Source: Bacteroidales bacterium
Lineage (GTDB): Bacteria; Bacteroidota; Bacteroidia; Bacteroidales; M50B96
Length of the DNA: 64,000 nt
NCBI GenBank assembly: GCA_018401015.1
Contig: JAGYLP010000002.1
Coordinates: 62,001-126,000 of the forward strand
Direction: 5' to 3'
Every line of letters begins with the position of its first letter. Positions within the stretch are counted from its first letter, which is position 1. The notes beneath the pieces were generated by a model that was not told where the DNA came from, did not search any database, and saw only the letters and a list, made by a program, of their open reading frames with translations. The position numbers and the translations under genes were made by a program. Positions 1-8,519 of this stretch are shown here, in pieces.

Positions 1-573
1 AATGGTTTGCCGGTTTATCCTCCCGACGAACCTTACTGGGAACTATGCTTAACCATGAATGATAGTTGGGGTTATCAGCCGAACGACAAAGCCTACAAAT
101 CGAGTAAACAGATTATCCGGATTTTTGCTGATTGTTTAGGGATGGGGGGTAATTTGTTACTGGATATTGGACCCGATGCCACGGGAGTTATTCCGCCGGA
201 ACAGGTCAGTATTTTAAAGGACTTAGGTAGGTGGACCCATAAGCACGCGGAGGCTATTTACGGCACACATGCCGGGCTGCCAAAGGATTTGTATTATGGT
301 CCGAGCACTTTGTCGGCCGACAGTACTATTTTGTATTTGTTTGTTGATGCGCACGCCGGCCGGGAAGTGATGTTAAAAGGTGTTCGCAATACCATTCATC
401 GAGCTTGGGTCCTCGGTAACGGCACTCAATGTGAGGTAAAGACGCATTTAAAACCTTATTGGAGTAAGCAGCCGGGCCTGGTCTTTGTCGATTTGCCCGA
501 ATCCAGTCTCGACGATCAGCTCACTGTATTAGCCCTTTTACTCGATGGCAAGCTAGCAATCAGTAAGGACTAG
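1..573 (+). CDS. Alpha-L-fucosidase (GH29), C-terminal part only
   Basis: The reading frame is already open at base 1, so the gene starts outside the window and only the last 190 codons are seen. The segment with MGGNLLLDIGPDATG followed by IPPEQV and the GRWTHKHAEAIYGT stretch is the conserved end of the GH29 alpha-L-fucosidase catalytic domain; a short beta-rich C-terminal region follows. The family removes alpha-linked fucose from glycans, usually in the periplasm or at the cell surface. The catalytic nucleophile and the signal peptide lie upstream and cannot be checked. It ends at a TAG and faces the flavodoxin gene across a shared hairpin. The family call is firm; the substrate is unknown. 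Confidence 0.85.
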   Translation, partial: NGLPVYPPDEPYWELCLTMNDSWGYQPNDKAYKSSKQIIRIFADCLGMGGNLLLDIGPDATGVIPPEQVSILKDLGRWTHKHAEAIYGTHAGLPKDLYYGPSTLSADSTILYLFVDAHAGREVMLKGVRNTIHRAWVLGNGTQCEVKTHLKPYWSKQPGLVFVDLPESSLDDQLTVLALLLDGKLAISKD

Positions 574-588
574 CACCTACAAAATTAA

Positions 589-615
589 AACGCAGGACGG
601 AAAGCGGCCTGCGTT
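589..615. terminator. Hairpin between convergent fucosidase and flavodoxin genes
   Basis: An 8-bp perfect stem (AACGCAGG at 589-596 with CCTGCGTT at 608-615) sits between two convergent stop codons. Only A-rich and weakly T-rich flanks are present, so it probably serves as a bidirectional terminator of modest strength. The assignment rests on position and symmetry. Confidence 0.5.
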
Positions 616-648
616 ATAAGTATGCGTTTTAGATTAATTGGGAATCAG

Positions 649-1170
649 TTACAGCAGTTCTGGTTTGATTTGTTCTACCCAGGCGCTAACGCGCTCTTCG
701 GTCAAATAATCTTCGAAATCTTCGTCGATTGGTAAGCCGATGAACGCTCCATCGATCAAGGCTTTGGAATCCTCGAAGGAGTAGCCTTCCGGGCTTACTT
801 TGCCAATTAGAGTAGCCTTTGCATTGAGGAGTTTTTGAGCCAGAATTCCCATGTGGTCTACAAAGAACTGGGCATAGGTAACGCTGTCGCCAAGACCATA
901 GATTGCCACTTTTTTATCGCTAAAATCGAATTCTTCCAGGCTCGGCATAAAGACATCCCAGTCGTTTTTAGTATGTTCTCCGTCCCAGGTTTCACGACCC
1001 AGGGTGGAAATGCCAAAAATGATGTTGTCGTATTTGCTCAGCGTTTCGGTAGTTGCTTCTTTCACAGGGATAAGATCGACGAATTCGTTGCCAATTTTTT
1101 CAGCAATCAATTTGCCGACACGATTGGTAGAACCTCCAATCGGGCCAAAAAACAATCCAATTTTGTTCAT
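649..1170 (-). CDS. fldA: Flavodoxin, long-chain type
   Basis: A 173-residue protein with the usual flavodoxin length. The N-terminal FMN phosphate loop reads GPIGGSTNRVGK, a Trp-Asp-Gly-Glu stretch near residue 62 fits the first FMN-stacking loop, and GDSVTYAQFFVDHMG near residue 93 fits the second loop. The extra segment before the last helix places it with long-chain flavodoxins. Flavodoxins are cytoplasmic one-electron carriers that replace ferredoxin, often under iron limitation. It stands alone and points away from hydE; a TACATTTA stretch on the minus strand just upstream resembles a -7 element but lacks the final G. No Fur-like box was recognised. Confidence 0.93.
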   Translation of the reverse strand: MNKIGLFFGPIGGSTNRVGKLIAEKIGNEFVDLIPVKEATTETLSKYDNIIFGISTLGRETWDGEHTKNDWDVFMPSLEEFDFSDKKVAIYGLGDSVTYAQFFVDHMGILAQKLLNAKATLIGKVSPEGYSFEDSKALIDGAFIGLPIDEDFEDYLTEERVSAWVEQIKPELL

Positions 1171-1316
1171 AGTAATTGATTAGGTGTTAACGATTATTAT
1201 TGCTGTAAATGTAAGCATAATTTTCCCCCAGAATCTACTCTCTTCGGGGCTTTTTTGAAATTTGTCAGGTTTTTTTAGACCGATTAGTCTTAGTTTTACG
1301 ATGGAAAAATCAGGCT

Positions 1317-2402
1317 ATGAACGATAAGGAATATTTCAACAAGAACGATTGGTCTCAAGCTGAAATTGAGACTTTATTAAACGCGAATGGTGCATCCATG
1401 CAGGAGCTTTTTCGATTAGGAGCTGCTGCACGAGATCATTTTTCCGGGCCAAAAGTTTATCTGCGAGGACTCATTGAGTATTCAAATCAATGTGGGAAAG
1501 ACTGTTTTTATTGTGGGATTAGAAAGAGTAACCGAAGGGTGCAGCGATATCAACTTAGCGAGGATGAAGTGTTAACGGCGGCGCGATACGCTTTGGAGGA
1601 GAATTACGCCTCGTTGGTTATTCAGTCGGGTGAATTAGAAAGTCCGGCGTTTACAGCAAGGATTACCCGATTACTTAAAGCCATTCGGGCTATGTCTGGG
1701 GGGAAGTTGGGCGTTACTTTATCGGTGGGAGAGCAAACACGCGAGGTTTACGAAGAGTGGTTCGAGGCAGGTGCTCATCGATACTTGTTACGGATTGAAT
1801 CGACTAATCCGGAGCTTTTTAGGAGGATTCATCCCGACAATGAGTTGCATCGATTTGAGCGAAGGATTGCTGCCTTGCACGATTTAAAGGCAGTTGGATA
1901 CCAAACCGGAACCGGAGTTATGATTGGCTTGCCGGGTCAGACGATGAGCGATTTAGCCCGGGATATTTTGTTTTTTAAGGAATTTGATGTTGATATGCTC
2001 GGGATGGGGCCCTATTTGGAACATCCGGAAACTCCCTTGTTTGCGGAGCGCTTGCAGCTTCTCCCTTTAACGGATCGATTTGAATTAGCCTTGAAAATGA
2101 TTGCTGTTTGCCGATTGGTTTTGAAAGATATTAATATTGCTTCGGCAACTGCGCTTCAAGCGATTGTTCCCGATGGACGAGAGCGTGGAATAGCCGTTGG
2201 AGCCAATGTAATTATGCCTAATTTGACACCCCAAAGGGTCCGTTCGGATTATTTTCTTTACGAGAATAAACCGCTCTTTGAAGAGGGGGTAGCCTCGCAC
2301 CTGGCTGAATTGAGCCGTAATCTGGCTAAAACCGGAAATGCAATTGGTTTTGGAGAATGGGGCGATTCGAGGCATTTTAGTAAAAGACATTCAACTAAAT
2401 AA
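1317..2402 (+). CDS. hydE: [FeFe]-hydrogenase maturase HydE (radical SAM)
   Basis: A 361-residue radical SAM enzyme. The cluster motif is C59-x3-C63-x2-C66, preceded by YLRGLIEYSNQCG, which is the signature wording of HydE; biotin synthase and PylB are close relatives with different flanks. HydE helps build the dithiomethylamine-bearing diiron site of [FeFe]-hydrogenases together with HydF and HydG. Neither partner nor a hydrogenase is in this window, so the role depends on genes elsewhere. The start at 1317 is the first in-frame ATG after a T-rich stretch; an out-of-frame ATG lies at 1301. The next gene, xseB, begins 6 bases after the stop, so the two are probably co-transcribed. Confidence 0.88.
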   Translation: MNDKEYFNKNDWSQAEIETLLNANGASMQELFRLGAAARDHFSGPKVYLRGLIEYSNQCGKDCFYCGIRKSNRRVQRYQLSEDEVLTAARYALEENYASLVIQSGELESPAFTARITRLLKAIRAMSGGKLGVTLSVGEQTREVYEEWFEAGAHRYLLRIESTNPELFRRIHPDNELHRFERRIAALHDLKAVGYQTGTGVMIGLPGQTMSDLARDILFFKEFDVDMLGMGPYLEHPETPLFAERLQLLPLTDRFELALKMIAVCRLVLKDINIASATALQAIVPDGRERGIAVGANVIMPNLTPQRVRSDYFLYENKPLFEEGVASHLAELSRNLAKTGNAIGFGEWGDSRHFSKRHSTK

Positions 2403-2408
2403 AGCAAT

Positions 2409-2606
2409 ATGAACAAGAAGAAGTTAAGCTATACCGAAGCCATTGAGCGAGTAGAAGAGATTTTGTCGAAAATTGAACGCGACGAGCTCGATGTGGACCA
2501 ATTGGCGGAGAATGTAAAAGAGGCATCGCAGCTGATTAGCTTTTGCAAAGAGAAATTGTATAAGACGGAAGAAGAGGTAGAGAAAATTCTCAAAACGATG
2601 GAGTAA
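2409..2606 (+). CDS. xseB: Exodeoxyribonuclease VII small subunit
   Basis: A 65-residue, fully helical, charged protein with the family pattern YTEAIERVEEILSKIE followed by a conserved LDVDQLAENVKEA helix. XseB binds in several copies to XseA to form exonuclease VII, which degrades single-stranded DNA from both ends in DNA repair. Its length fits the family (60-80 residues). It lies 6 bases downstream of hydE and ends 1 base before the convergent kinase gene. The large subunit xseA is in this same window at about 61.7-63.1 kb, so the two subunits are not in one operon here. Confidence 0.92.
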   Translation: MNKKKLSYTEAIERVEEILSKIERDELDVDQLAENVKEASQLISFCKEKLYKTEEEVEKILKTME

Positions 2607-2607
2607 G

Positions 2608-3444
2608 CTACGGCTTCGAATGATAGCGAAAGAGACCATCCATTGGGTCGGGTTGGATTTGACCGATGGTTAAATTCCATGTTGCTCCCAACTCGCGGAT
2701 AAGCTTCTCGTTTTTCCCTGCTACGGAGCCCGTGAAGTGAATCGGTAGTTTCTCAGCTTCGGGATACAAACGCAGGTATTTACCCATAAAGTCATGAAGG
2801 GCTGATTTAACCAGTGGTTGAAAATATTCTCGGTATGGCTCCTGAATTAAAAAAGGAGCAAAACTGGCCAGGTAGCGATTCGGAAAGGGATGCCGATAGA
2901 TTTGAGTAATTAGTTCGTTCGGGTTGGTTTTGAACCATTCAAAGAAATGATCCCTGATTTCCGGATCGATTTCCTGATGCAGCATTTTCGTAACCAGTCG
3001 CTTCCCCAGGTCGGCCCCACTCCCTTCGTCGCCAAGCAGGTACCCGAGCGATATTTGCTGACGAGCAATCGATTTTCCATTCCAAACGGCTGAATTGGAC
3101 CCTGTTCCTAAGATTGCCGCAATCCCTTCTTGCCTGCCGCATAAAGCCTTGCAGGCTCCAACGAGATCGGATTCGATTTGAATCGTTGCGCCGGAGAAAT
3201 GATTTTGTAAGCTCTTTTCGAGTAAATAAGTTCGATCGGGCGAAGAGCAGCCTGCTCCATAGAAATAGATTTCTTGGGGATAGTTTTTGGGGCTAATGGG
3301 GAGTTCATGAAGAGCCGAAAGGATATCATTTTCATGGATGAATAGGGGATGGAGACCAGGACCAATCCAGGAATTCACTATCTGAGATTGCTCCATAAGC
3401 ACCCATTTTGTTTTGGTAGCACCACTATCGGCAAGTAGAATCAT
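2608..3444 (-). CDS. N-acetylglucosamine kinase-like protein (BadF/BadG ATPase fold)
   Basis: A 278-residue sugar-kinase-fold ATPase. It begins MILLADSGATKTKW, the phosphate-1 loop of the actin/hexokinase fold; the phosphate-2 region reads AILGTGSNSAVWNG, followed by LGYLLGDEGSGADLG, the pattern of eukaryotic-type N-acetylglucosamine kinases and the BadF/BadG group. It most likely phosphorylates an amino sugar in the cytoplasm, for example in cell-wall or glycan salvage. Bacteroidota often carry this short version. It is convergent with xseB and divergent from the small membrane protein that follows. Fold assignment is firm, the exact sugar is inferred. Confidence 0.78.
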   Translation of the reverse strand: MILLADSGATKTKWVLMEQSQIVNSWIGPGLHPLFIHENDILSALHELPISPKNYPQEIYFYGAGCSSPDRTYLLEKSLQNHFSGATIQIESDLVGACKALCGRQEGIAAILGTGSNSAVWNGKSIARQQISLGYLLGDEGSGADLGKRLVTKMLHQEIDPEIRDHFFEWFKTNPNELITQIYRHPFPNRYLASFAPFLIQEPYREYFQPLVKSALHDFMGKYLRLYPEAEKLPIHFTGSVAGKNEKLIRELGATWNLTIGQIQPDPMDGLFRYHSKP

Positions 3445-3484
3445 GTTTTTTTCTTGCGAAAATAAGTTTAAAAGAAATAAAGTT

Positions 3485-3492
3485 TAGTTTTG
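3485..3492 (+). promoter_or_regulatory. -7 promoter element (TAGTTTTG)
   Basis: TAGTTTTG matches the Bacteroidota -7 consensus TAnnTTTG and ends 16 bases before the ATG at 3509, giving a very short leader. No clear TTTG is seen at the -33 position. Confidence 0.4.
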
Positions 3493-3508
3493 CCGCAAAC
3501 AAATCAGA

Positions 3509-3826
3509 ATGGAAGAGCAAATCCGTCAGCTTTTTATTCACGGAATCCTTTTACTTGCAGTGGCTGTTTTTCTTGCCGTTTTTGGGAAGAAGATTGGCAC
3601 ATCCCTTTCTCGTCGGTGGAAACATTTTAAAAACTGGTATTTAGGTCGCAAGCGTGAAAAGTATGCGAGGCGGCTGAACAAGAAAGAGGAACGCATGTTT
3701 GGCCGCGACCGGAAAGTGGATGGAATCCGCCGGGTGAGTAGCAATAAGAAGCGCCGAAGAGCCAGCTCCCATTCAAAACATCGTCGTTCCTCAGCACATT
3801 CCTCTTCTCCCCGGAGGAAGGTTTAA
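3509..3826 (+). CDS. Small single-pass membrane protein with very basic tail
   Basis: A 105-residue protein of unknown function. Residues about 8-27 form one hydrophobic helix (IHGILLLAVAVFLAVFG); everything after it is strongly basic, with Lys/Arg clusters from residue 33 onward and a Ser-Arg-His-rich end (SSNKKRRRASSHSKHRR). The layout suggests a membrane anchor with a cytoplasmic tail able to bind nucleic acid or acidic surfaces, which is inference only. The last bases overlap the stop of the convergent TPR gene. No family was recognised. Reality of the gene is supported by the upstream -7 element and the coherent composition. Confidence 0.6.
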   Translation: MEEQIRQLFIHGILLLAVAVFLAVFGKKIGTSLSRRWKHFKNWYLGRKREKYARRLNKKEERMFGRDRKVDGIRRVSSNKKRRRASSHSKHRRSSAHSSSPRRKV

Positions 3827-5043
3827 TCCCCGCAATAATCCCTGATTGACAAAACAGCATTTTTGTAACCAAGCCGATAGGCCTTTTCGAAGTCGTAGCA
3901 GGCTCCTGTGGTATCGTTCAGCATGATACGCGTATTTCCTCTGTTCATGAAAGTAATCGGGTCTTTGGGGTTAAGATCAAGCGACATGGAGTAATCGCTT
4001 TGAGCAGCAGAAAAGTTTCCTTTTTTAAAGTGAGCGTTGCCACGTATATAATAACAAGCATCGCAGGCTTTTCCTTGTGCAATAAGTTCATTAACAATGG
4101 CCTCGGCTTCGCTTATTCGGTCTAAATCGTGAAGGATCGTTGCTTTTAAAACTTGTGCTTCGCTGCGGTGAGCAAAAAAAGCCAGGTATTGATTCAATGT
4201 GTTCAGGGCTGCTTCGGTTTCGTAATTTTTATATAAAATCTGGGCTTCGGTATAGAGGTAATCCGGATTCAAGGAGTTCAGCTCTCGAGCGGATCGAATT
4301 GCTTTCAAGGCTTTTTTAAATGCTTGTTCCTGCATCCATGCCAAACTTAAATGATAGGCGTATTCGTCGTTTTTGGGTTTTAACTTAAGAGCATCTTCGA
4401 AATCTTCGGCGGCATAGTCGAAGTCTTGAAGCGAATAGTAGATAAGCCCCCGATGAAAGTAAGCTTCGCTATTTCTTTTCAGTCGGTCGAGTAGGTTATT
4501 GGCAATGAGTAAAGCTTCTTCTTGTTGACCTTGTTGGATAAGATATTGTGTTTCCGCCATGCTCATTTCGGAGCCAGCGTAGCGATTAGTCATCCAGAAT
4601 TCTTCCCAAGCTTTTATTTTGGCCAATTCATGAAGTTGTTCATCAGTCCTGATTTCAGCTTTATTTTTTCGATAAGGAGAACGGATGTGCTGGTCGAGAT
4701 AATATAGCGCAGAATCCATTTTATTTTTCTGTGTATAGTGCACGGCTAGCTCGTAGGATGCAATTCCCTTTTGATACGATTCTGCCTTCAGAAAGGCTTT
4801 TAATGCATCGTTTGTATTGCCTAAATGCTCTTCGATGCTTCCCAGTTTTAGGTACAGCAACTTAGGAGGGATATCGTCTTGTATCGCATCCCGAAAAAAT
4901 CGACCGGCATCTTCCCATTTTCCTAATTCCATAGCAGCAAGCCCTGAGTAATAATTGTGCACCCGGCTTTGGCTACAAGTTTTTTCGACCGGTAGCAAGA
5001 GCATGGAAAGAATCAGAAGTAGGATGGATAAATAGTTTGGCAT
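3823..5043 (-). CDS. Secreted TPR-repeat protein
   Basis: A 406-residue protein with a signal peptide (hydrophobic core LSILLLILSMLLLP, then a Cys-Ser-Gln region near residue 24) followed by tandem tetratricopeptide repeats to the C-terminus. Typical repeat phrases are YFHRGLIYYSLQDFDYAAEDF, seen in part near residue 195, and SLDLNPKDPITFMNRGN near residue 355. TPR domains bind protein partners; in Bacteroidota such exported TPR proteins often work at the cell envelope. The gene follows the large gliding-type protein on the same strand with 44 bases between them, so they may share a transcript. Its 3' end overlaps the convergent small gene by 3 bases. Confidence 0.85.
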   Translation of the reverse strand: MPNYLSILLLILSMLLLPVEKTCSQSRVHNYYSGLAAMELGKWEDAGRFFRDAIQDDIPPKLLYLKLGSIEEHLGNTNDALKAFLKAESYQKGIASYELAVHYTQKNKMDSALYYLDQHIRSPYRKNKAEIRTDEQLHELAKIKAWEEFWMTNRYAGSEMSMAETQYLIQQGQQEEALLIANNLLDRLKRNSEAYFHRGLIYYSLQDFDYAAEDFEDALKLKPKNDEYAYHLSLAWMQEQAFKKALKAIRSARELNSLNPDYLYTEAQILYKNYETEAALNTLNQYLAFFAHRSEAQVLKATILHDLDRISEAEAIVNELIAQGKACDACYYIRGNAHFKKGNFSAAQSDYSMSLDLNPKDPITFMNRGNTRIMLNDTTGACYDFEKAYRLGYKNAVLSIRDYCGD

Positions 5044-5087
5044 AAGGTCAACTGGTTTTTAATTCACAACTTGATTTGATACGCATT

Positions 5088-7721
5088 TTATTCAGAGGGT
5101 GTTACTTGGTCGGTTCCGGCGAAGACATGCACAAAACCTACTAAAGTAAAATGTTCTAGTCCCGATAATCGATAGGTGTACACATCGCACACATAGTAAT
5201 ATACTCCGTCGGATACCTTTTGCGGTGTGTCGAGGTAGGAGCCATCCCAGTTTATGTTGGGGTCTTCGGTTTCGTACACCAGATTTCCCCAACGGTTGTA
5301 TATTTTCATGACTACTTTTTCGACAAAAAGATTGGTTATCGGAACGAGCAAATCATGGTTTCCGTCGTTGTTTGGGGTAAATACATTCGGCAGTTCATAA
5401 AAATAACAAGCATCGACACAAGCGACAACCTCAATGGGACTTTCGTTAAAGAAGGAATCGACCGCTGTGATGGCGTAACAGCCCGCGGTTGTGGGGTCGA
5501 TATCGGTGAAATAATGTTCGAATTCGAATATCCCTGCCGAATCGATTTCCTCCAAAAGTTGAAGCGGATCTTCGGTGTTTGGTGAGTAATAAATGCGGAA
5601 GCCGCTGATATCCTCGAAGCAGGAGTCGGCAGGTAAGGACCAGAAAAGATAATTGACAAAGTCATCGCAATTGCTGCCCAGGTTAAGCATTGGTGTGCAG
5701 GGTGGAATGGTGTCGATGGGGATGGCACAAGCTATTTGACTACGATTGATGAGAGGGCGAATAAGATTGGGGTCGTGGTAAAAGCCCGAACCGGTAATTT
5801 GATAACAATATTCTGTTCCGTTTTTCAGGCTATCGTCGATAAAAAGGAAGTTTTCCTTCGTGTCGATGGAGTCGAAGAGAAGGGTTTGATGATTTTGTCG
5901 GTCGAGCTGAAAAAGAGAATCAATCCAGGGGGTGTTTTTTCGAAGACTTAGTTCCAGGTGGTTGTCGCCGGCTTTAATTTCGAGGAATGATGAACTGGCG
6001 ATGTGCGGCGATCCAATGAGGAAGCGGTTATTCGGAGCATCGTGGTAGAGTTCGATTTGGTAGGAGTAGGGCAGGTTGAGCGTATTCAGTCCGGTATCGA
6101 GGTAGCTGGTGTCGTTGAGGCTGGAGAGGGAATCGATTAGAACCAGGTTTTCACCCCATATTTCTTCTGAGCGATAAATGAGGTATTTGAATGGACCACT
6201 GAGTTGCATGGTGTCCAGTTCTTTGGGTTTTGCCCATCCGACAAAAATTTGCCCTGATTCGGCGTCGGTACTGACTACATCGACATGGGTGATAGTTGGG
6301 ATTCCGTTCTGTAGCAGGGTGCAGGCAGCGTCGGATGCAATGCTTTCGGCTCCATCGGTAAAGCGAGCAACAATGCGGTAGCAGTATTCAATTCCCTGAC
6401 GCAGTCCGACTTCTTGGTTGTTATCGAAATAGGTGGTGTCGGACCAGGATTCGGTGGAGGCAATTTTTTCATAGCCAAGGGAGGCGGGAATTCCAGTTTG
6501 GCAGGAATCGGGGGTCCAGCCAGAGGAGCCTTCTTTTCGGTAAATGTCGTACCCGATGGCATTTGTGCAAGAACTGGGCGACCAACTGAGAGAGACAGTC
6601 GAGTTGCTGGCTTCCAGGGTGAGATTTTCGCAGGGAGGGGCAATAACCCGGATTTGAACTTGCTCGTAGTCGCTCAGGGAAATGAAGTCGTTCGAGAAGC
6701 TTCCGGCTTCGCTCGTGTCTTTGGCTTTGAAGCTAATCGTATGAGGATTGAGTTTAACATGACGGCAAATGGTTTCCCAGTGAAACTGATAGCTCGTAAG
6801 TGCGCCCAGTTGCCCGATTCGGGTAAATTCTGCAGGATTAATGGGGTATTCCATCGGGGCGCCAAAGGCCAACATTTCGATGTAGTTCTGCTCCGGATCG
6901 CTAGCCTCCACCAGGAAGTCGATGCTTGTGCCGGCTATTACGCAAATGGGTTCAAGCGGGTTGATTACCGGTGGTTGATTGTCGGTTTCTTCGACATTGA
7001 TTTGCATATCGCGCACAATGGTTCCAATTTTTACGCCTCGACGCCATTCTTCAATTAGGATGGCCACGTTATAAGCACCAACTTGGATGGGACTGTCCCA
7101 GATTAATTGTCCGGTAACTTCATTTACATAAAACAGGCTATCGAATAGCGGGAAGGAATAGTCCTCGATGGGTAAGCCATCTTCGGTAAGGCAAGTATCC
7201 AGTTTAAACGATAAGCTGTCGCCATCGGGATCCCAGGCACCCAAGTCGTGAACAAACAGTTGATTGAGAGCAGCTTTGTCGATGGGGGGATTGAGCAAGA
7301 TAGGTGTGTTGTTTTCGCCCAGGATGGGATCAATTTGCAGAATCGTTTTAAGCGCGAAAACAACATTGACGGAGTTTGGGATATTGAGTACTCCAAAGTT
7401 TCGGTTGGGATCTTCCACTACAATTTCGTAAATCCCTGCACCCGGGTAGGTATGGGTGGCTTTGTAGGTGTTCTGTTTGTAGTTGTCGGGGAGCAGAACG
7501 AATTGTGTTCTGGTTGCATAGCCGGTGGTGTTGTCGCCCCAGCTCACTTCGAGTTCCGATCGGTCGGCCAAACTTAGCGTGTAGGTATAGGTAGTGATGG
7601 TTATTTCGAAGCTAAGTGGTCCGATTTGTTCGTAGGTGATTTCCCCTGCCCGGTTGTGGGTAGCTTTACCTGAGAGAAAGAAACCGAATAAAGCAGCAGT
7701 TAAGAGTAGGTATTTAAGCAT
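5088..7721 (-). CDS. Large secreted protein with type IX gliding-type C-terminal domain
   Basis: An 877-residue exported protein. It has a signal peptide (LLLTAALFGFFLSGKA) and then THNRAGEITYEQIG, an N-terminal start common in Cytophaga-type gliding-associated surface proteins. A PKD-like HTYPGAGIYEIVV segment lies near residue 90, followed by cadherin/FN3-like beta modules. The last ~95 residues (LPNVFTPNNDGNHDLL, then IYNRWGNLVYE, WDG, and a YYYVCDV strand) are the gliding motility-associated type B sorting domain recognised by the type IX secretion system. The protein is therefore predicted to reach the cell surface. The upstream DUF6702 gene is only 18 bases away on the same strand. Ligand or function is unknown. 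Confidence 0.88.
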   Translation of the reverse strand: MLKYLLLTAALFGFFLSGKATHNRAGEITYEQIGPLSFEITITTYTYTLSLADRSELEVSWGDNTTGYATRTQFVLLPDNYKQNTYKATHTYPGAGIYEIVVEDPNRNFGVLNIPNSVNVVFALKTILQIDPILGENNTPILLNPPIDKAALNQLFVHDLGAWDPDGDSLSFKLDTCLTEDGLPIEDYSFPLFDSLFYVNEVTGQLIWDSPIQVGAYNVAILIEEWRRGVKIGTIVRDMQINVEETDNQPPVINPLEPICVIAGTSIDFLVEASDPEQNYIEMLAFGAPMEYPINPAEFTRIGQLGALTSYQFHWETICRHVKLNPHTISFKAKDTSEAGSFSNDFISLSDYEQVQIRVIAPPCENLTLEASNSTVSLSWSPSSCTNAIGYDIYRKEGSSGWTPDSCQTGIPASLGYEKIASTESWSDTTYFDNNQEVGLRQGIEYCYRIVARFTDGAESIASDAACTLLQNGIPTITHVDVVSTDAESGQIFVGWAKPKELDTMQLSGPFKYLIYRSEEIWGENLVLIDSLSSLNDTSYLDTGLNTLNLPYSYQIELYHDAPNNRFLIGSPHIASSSFLEIKAGDNHLELSLRKNTPWIDSLFQLDRQNHQTLLFDSIDTKENFLFIDDSLKNGTEYCYQITGSGFYHDPNLIRPLINRSQIACAIPIDTIPPCTPMLNLGSNCDDFVNYLFWSLPADSCFEDISGFRIYYSPNTEDPLQLLEEIDSAGIFEFEHYFTDIDPTTAGCYAITAVDSFFNESPIEVVACVDACYFYELPNVFTPNNDGNHDLLVPITNLFVEKVVMKIYNRWGNLVYETEDPNINWDGSYLDTPQKVSDGVYYYVCDVYTYRLSGLEHFTLVGFVHVFAGTDQVTPSE

Positions 7722-7739
7722 GATGATGGTCGGTTTGGG

Positions 7740-8261
7740 CTATGGGCGTTTGGTTTCAGCTGGCATTTTATCCACCACGAAGGTGTGTTCGAAACGATCG
7801 TTACTAAACATTTCTTGTTGAACCTCGCCCAGGTAATTAAGAAATACCAGGTTTTTCTGATTGGAGAAGTGCGAAGTGAGTAATTGATTATGAAGTTCAA
7901 TCTTTTGCGGAGTTACTTTCATATCCTCCTGAAAAACAAAAAACCATTCTCCATTTTCGTGGCGTATATCGGTGAGGTTTGAGAAGTAATGTTGCGATTC
8001 TCCTAAAGAAAGATAGCATTGTTTTTTGAAGAATTCGATCCAAAATGATTTGGACTCCAGTCCTTTAGATAAAAGGTTTTGAGGTTGATTCTCTCCGAAT
8101 TTTACCTGTAGGAATTCTTCTAAGTCGTGGTCGATGAGCTGAATTACCACTTTGAATTGAGAAGGGGAAGTAAAGTCGATGTTTACAACGCTTTTGTGTA
8201 AAGGGTGTGCCAGGAGGCTTGAGGAGAAAAGAAGGAATCCGACCAGGCTTAAAAGTTTCAT
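7740..8261 (-). CDS. DUF6702-like exported protein
   Basis: A 173-residue protein with a clean signal peptide (LSLVGFLLFSSSLLAHPLHKS). The mature N-terminus HPLHKSVVNIDF and the following alternating strands with an acidic HDLEEFLQ helix resemble the DUF6702 family, small periplasmic or surface proteins of Bacteroidota with no known function. It is the first gene of a probable operon with the gliding-type protein (18-base gap). A minus-strand TATTTTTG element lies about 45 bases upstream of the start. The family link is from pattern memory and could be wrong; export is well supported. Confidence 0.6.
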   Translation of the reverse strand: MKLLSLVGFLLFSSSLLAHPLHKSVVNIDFTSPSQFKVVIQLIDHDLEEFLQVKFGENQPQNLLSKGLESKSFWIEFFKKQCYLSLGESQHYFSNLTDIRHENGEWFFVFQEDMKVTPQKIELHNQLLTSHFSNQKNLVFLNYLGEVQQEMFSNDRFEHTFVVDKMPAETKRP

Positions 8262-8305
8262 GCGTTTGTTGATTTAGAATGTTCCGGTTGCAGAACAACA
8301 CAACA

Positions 8306-8313
8306 CAAAAATA
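8306..8313 (-). promoter_or_regulatory. -7 element for the DUF6702/gliding-type operon
   Basis: On the minus strand this reads TATTTTTG, a full match to TAnnTTTG, about 45 bases upstream of the start at 8261. The -33 position has only a partial match (CTG). Confidence 0.38.
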
Positions 8314-8519
8314 CGATAACTTAGTATGAAACAGGGATTAAAAACCGTTAAATACATGCGCTAAAATGCACTTCCGTGTAGCTATTTTTTGCTGAATGAA
8401 TGAAGGAAGATTCAACTCTTCAAATCCACTGTTTAGCTATTAAATTTTACTATTGGAGTAAACAAATAAGCATTACCTTAGTTTTCCTTTTGCACTAAAT
8501 AAAACTAAACTTATTCACT

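Noticed and set aside
835-1179. 114-codon plus-strand open frame over flavodoxin
   Set aside because: Complementary to a certain flavodoxin gene and without meaningful sequence pattern.
6414-7058. 214-codon plus-strand open frame inside the large gliding-type gene
   Set aside because: It lies antisense within a clear type IX secreted protein gene, is rich in Gly without any recognisable domain, and has no promoter; it is a shadow frame.
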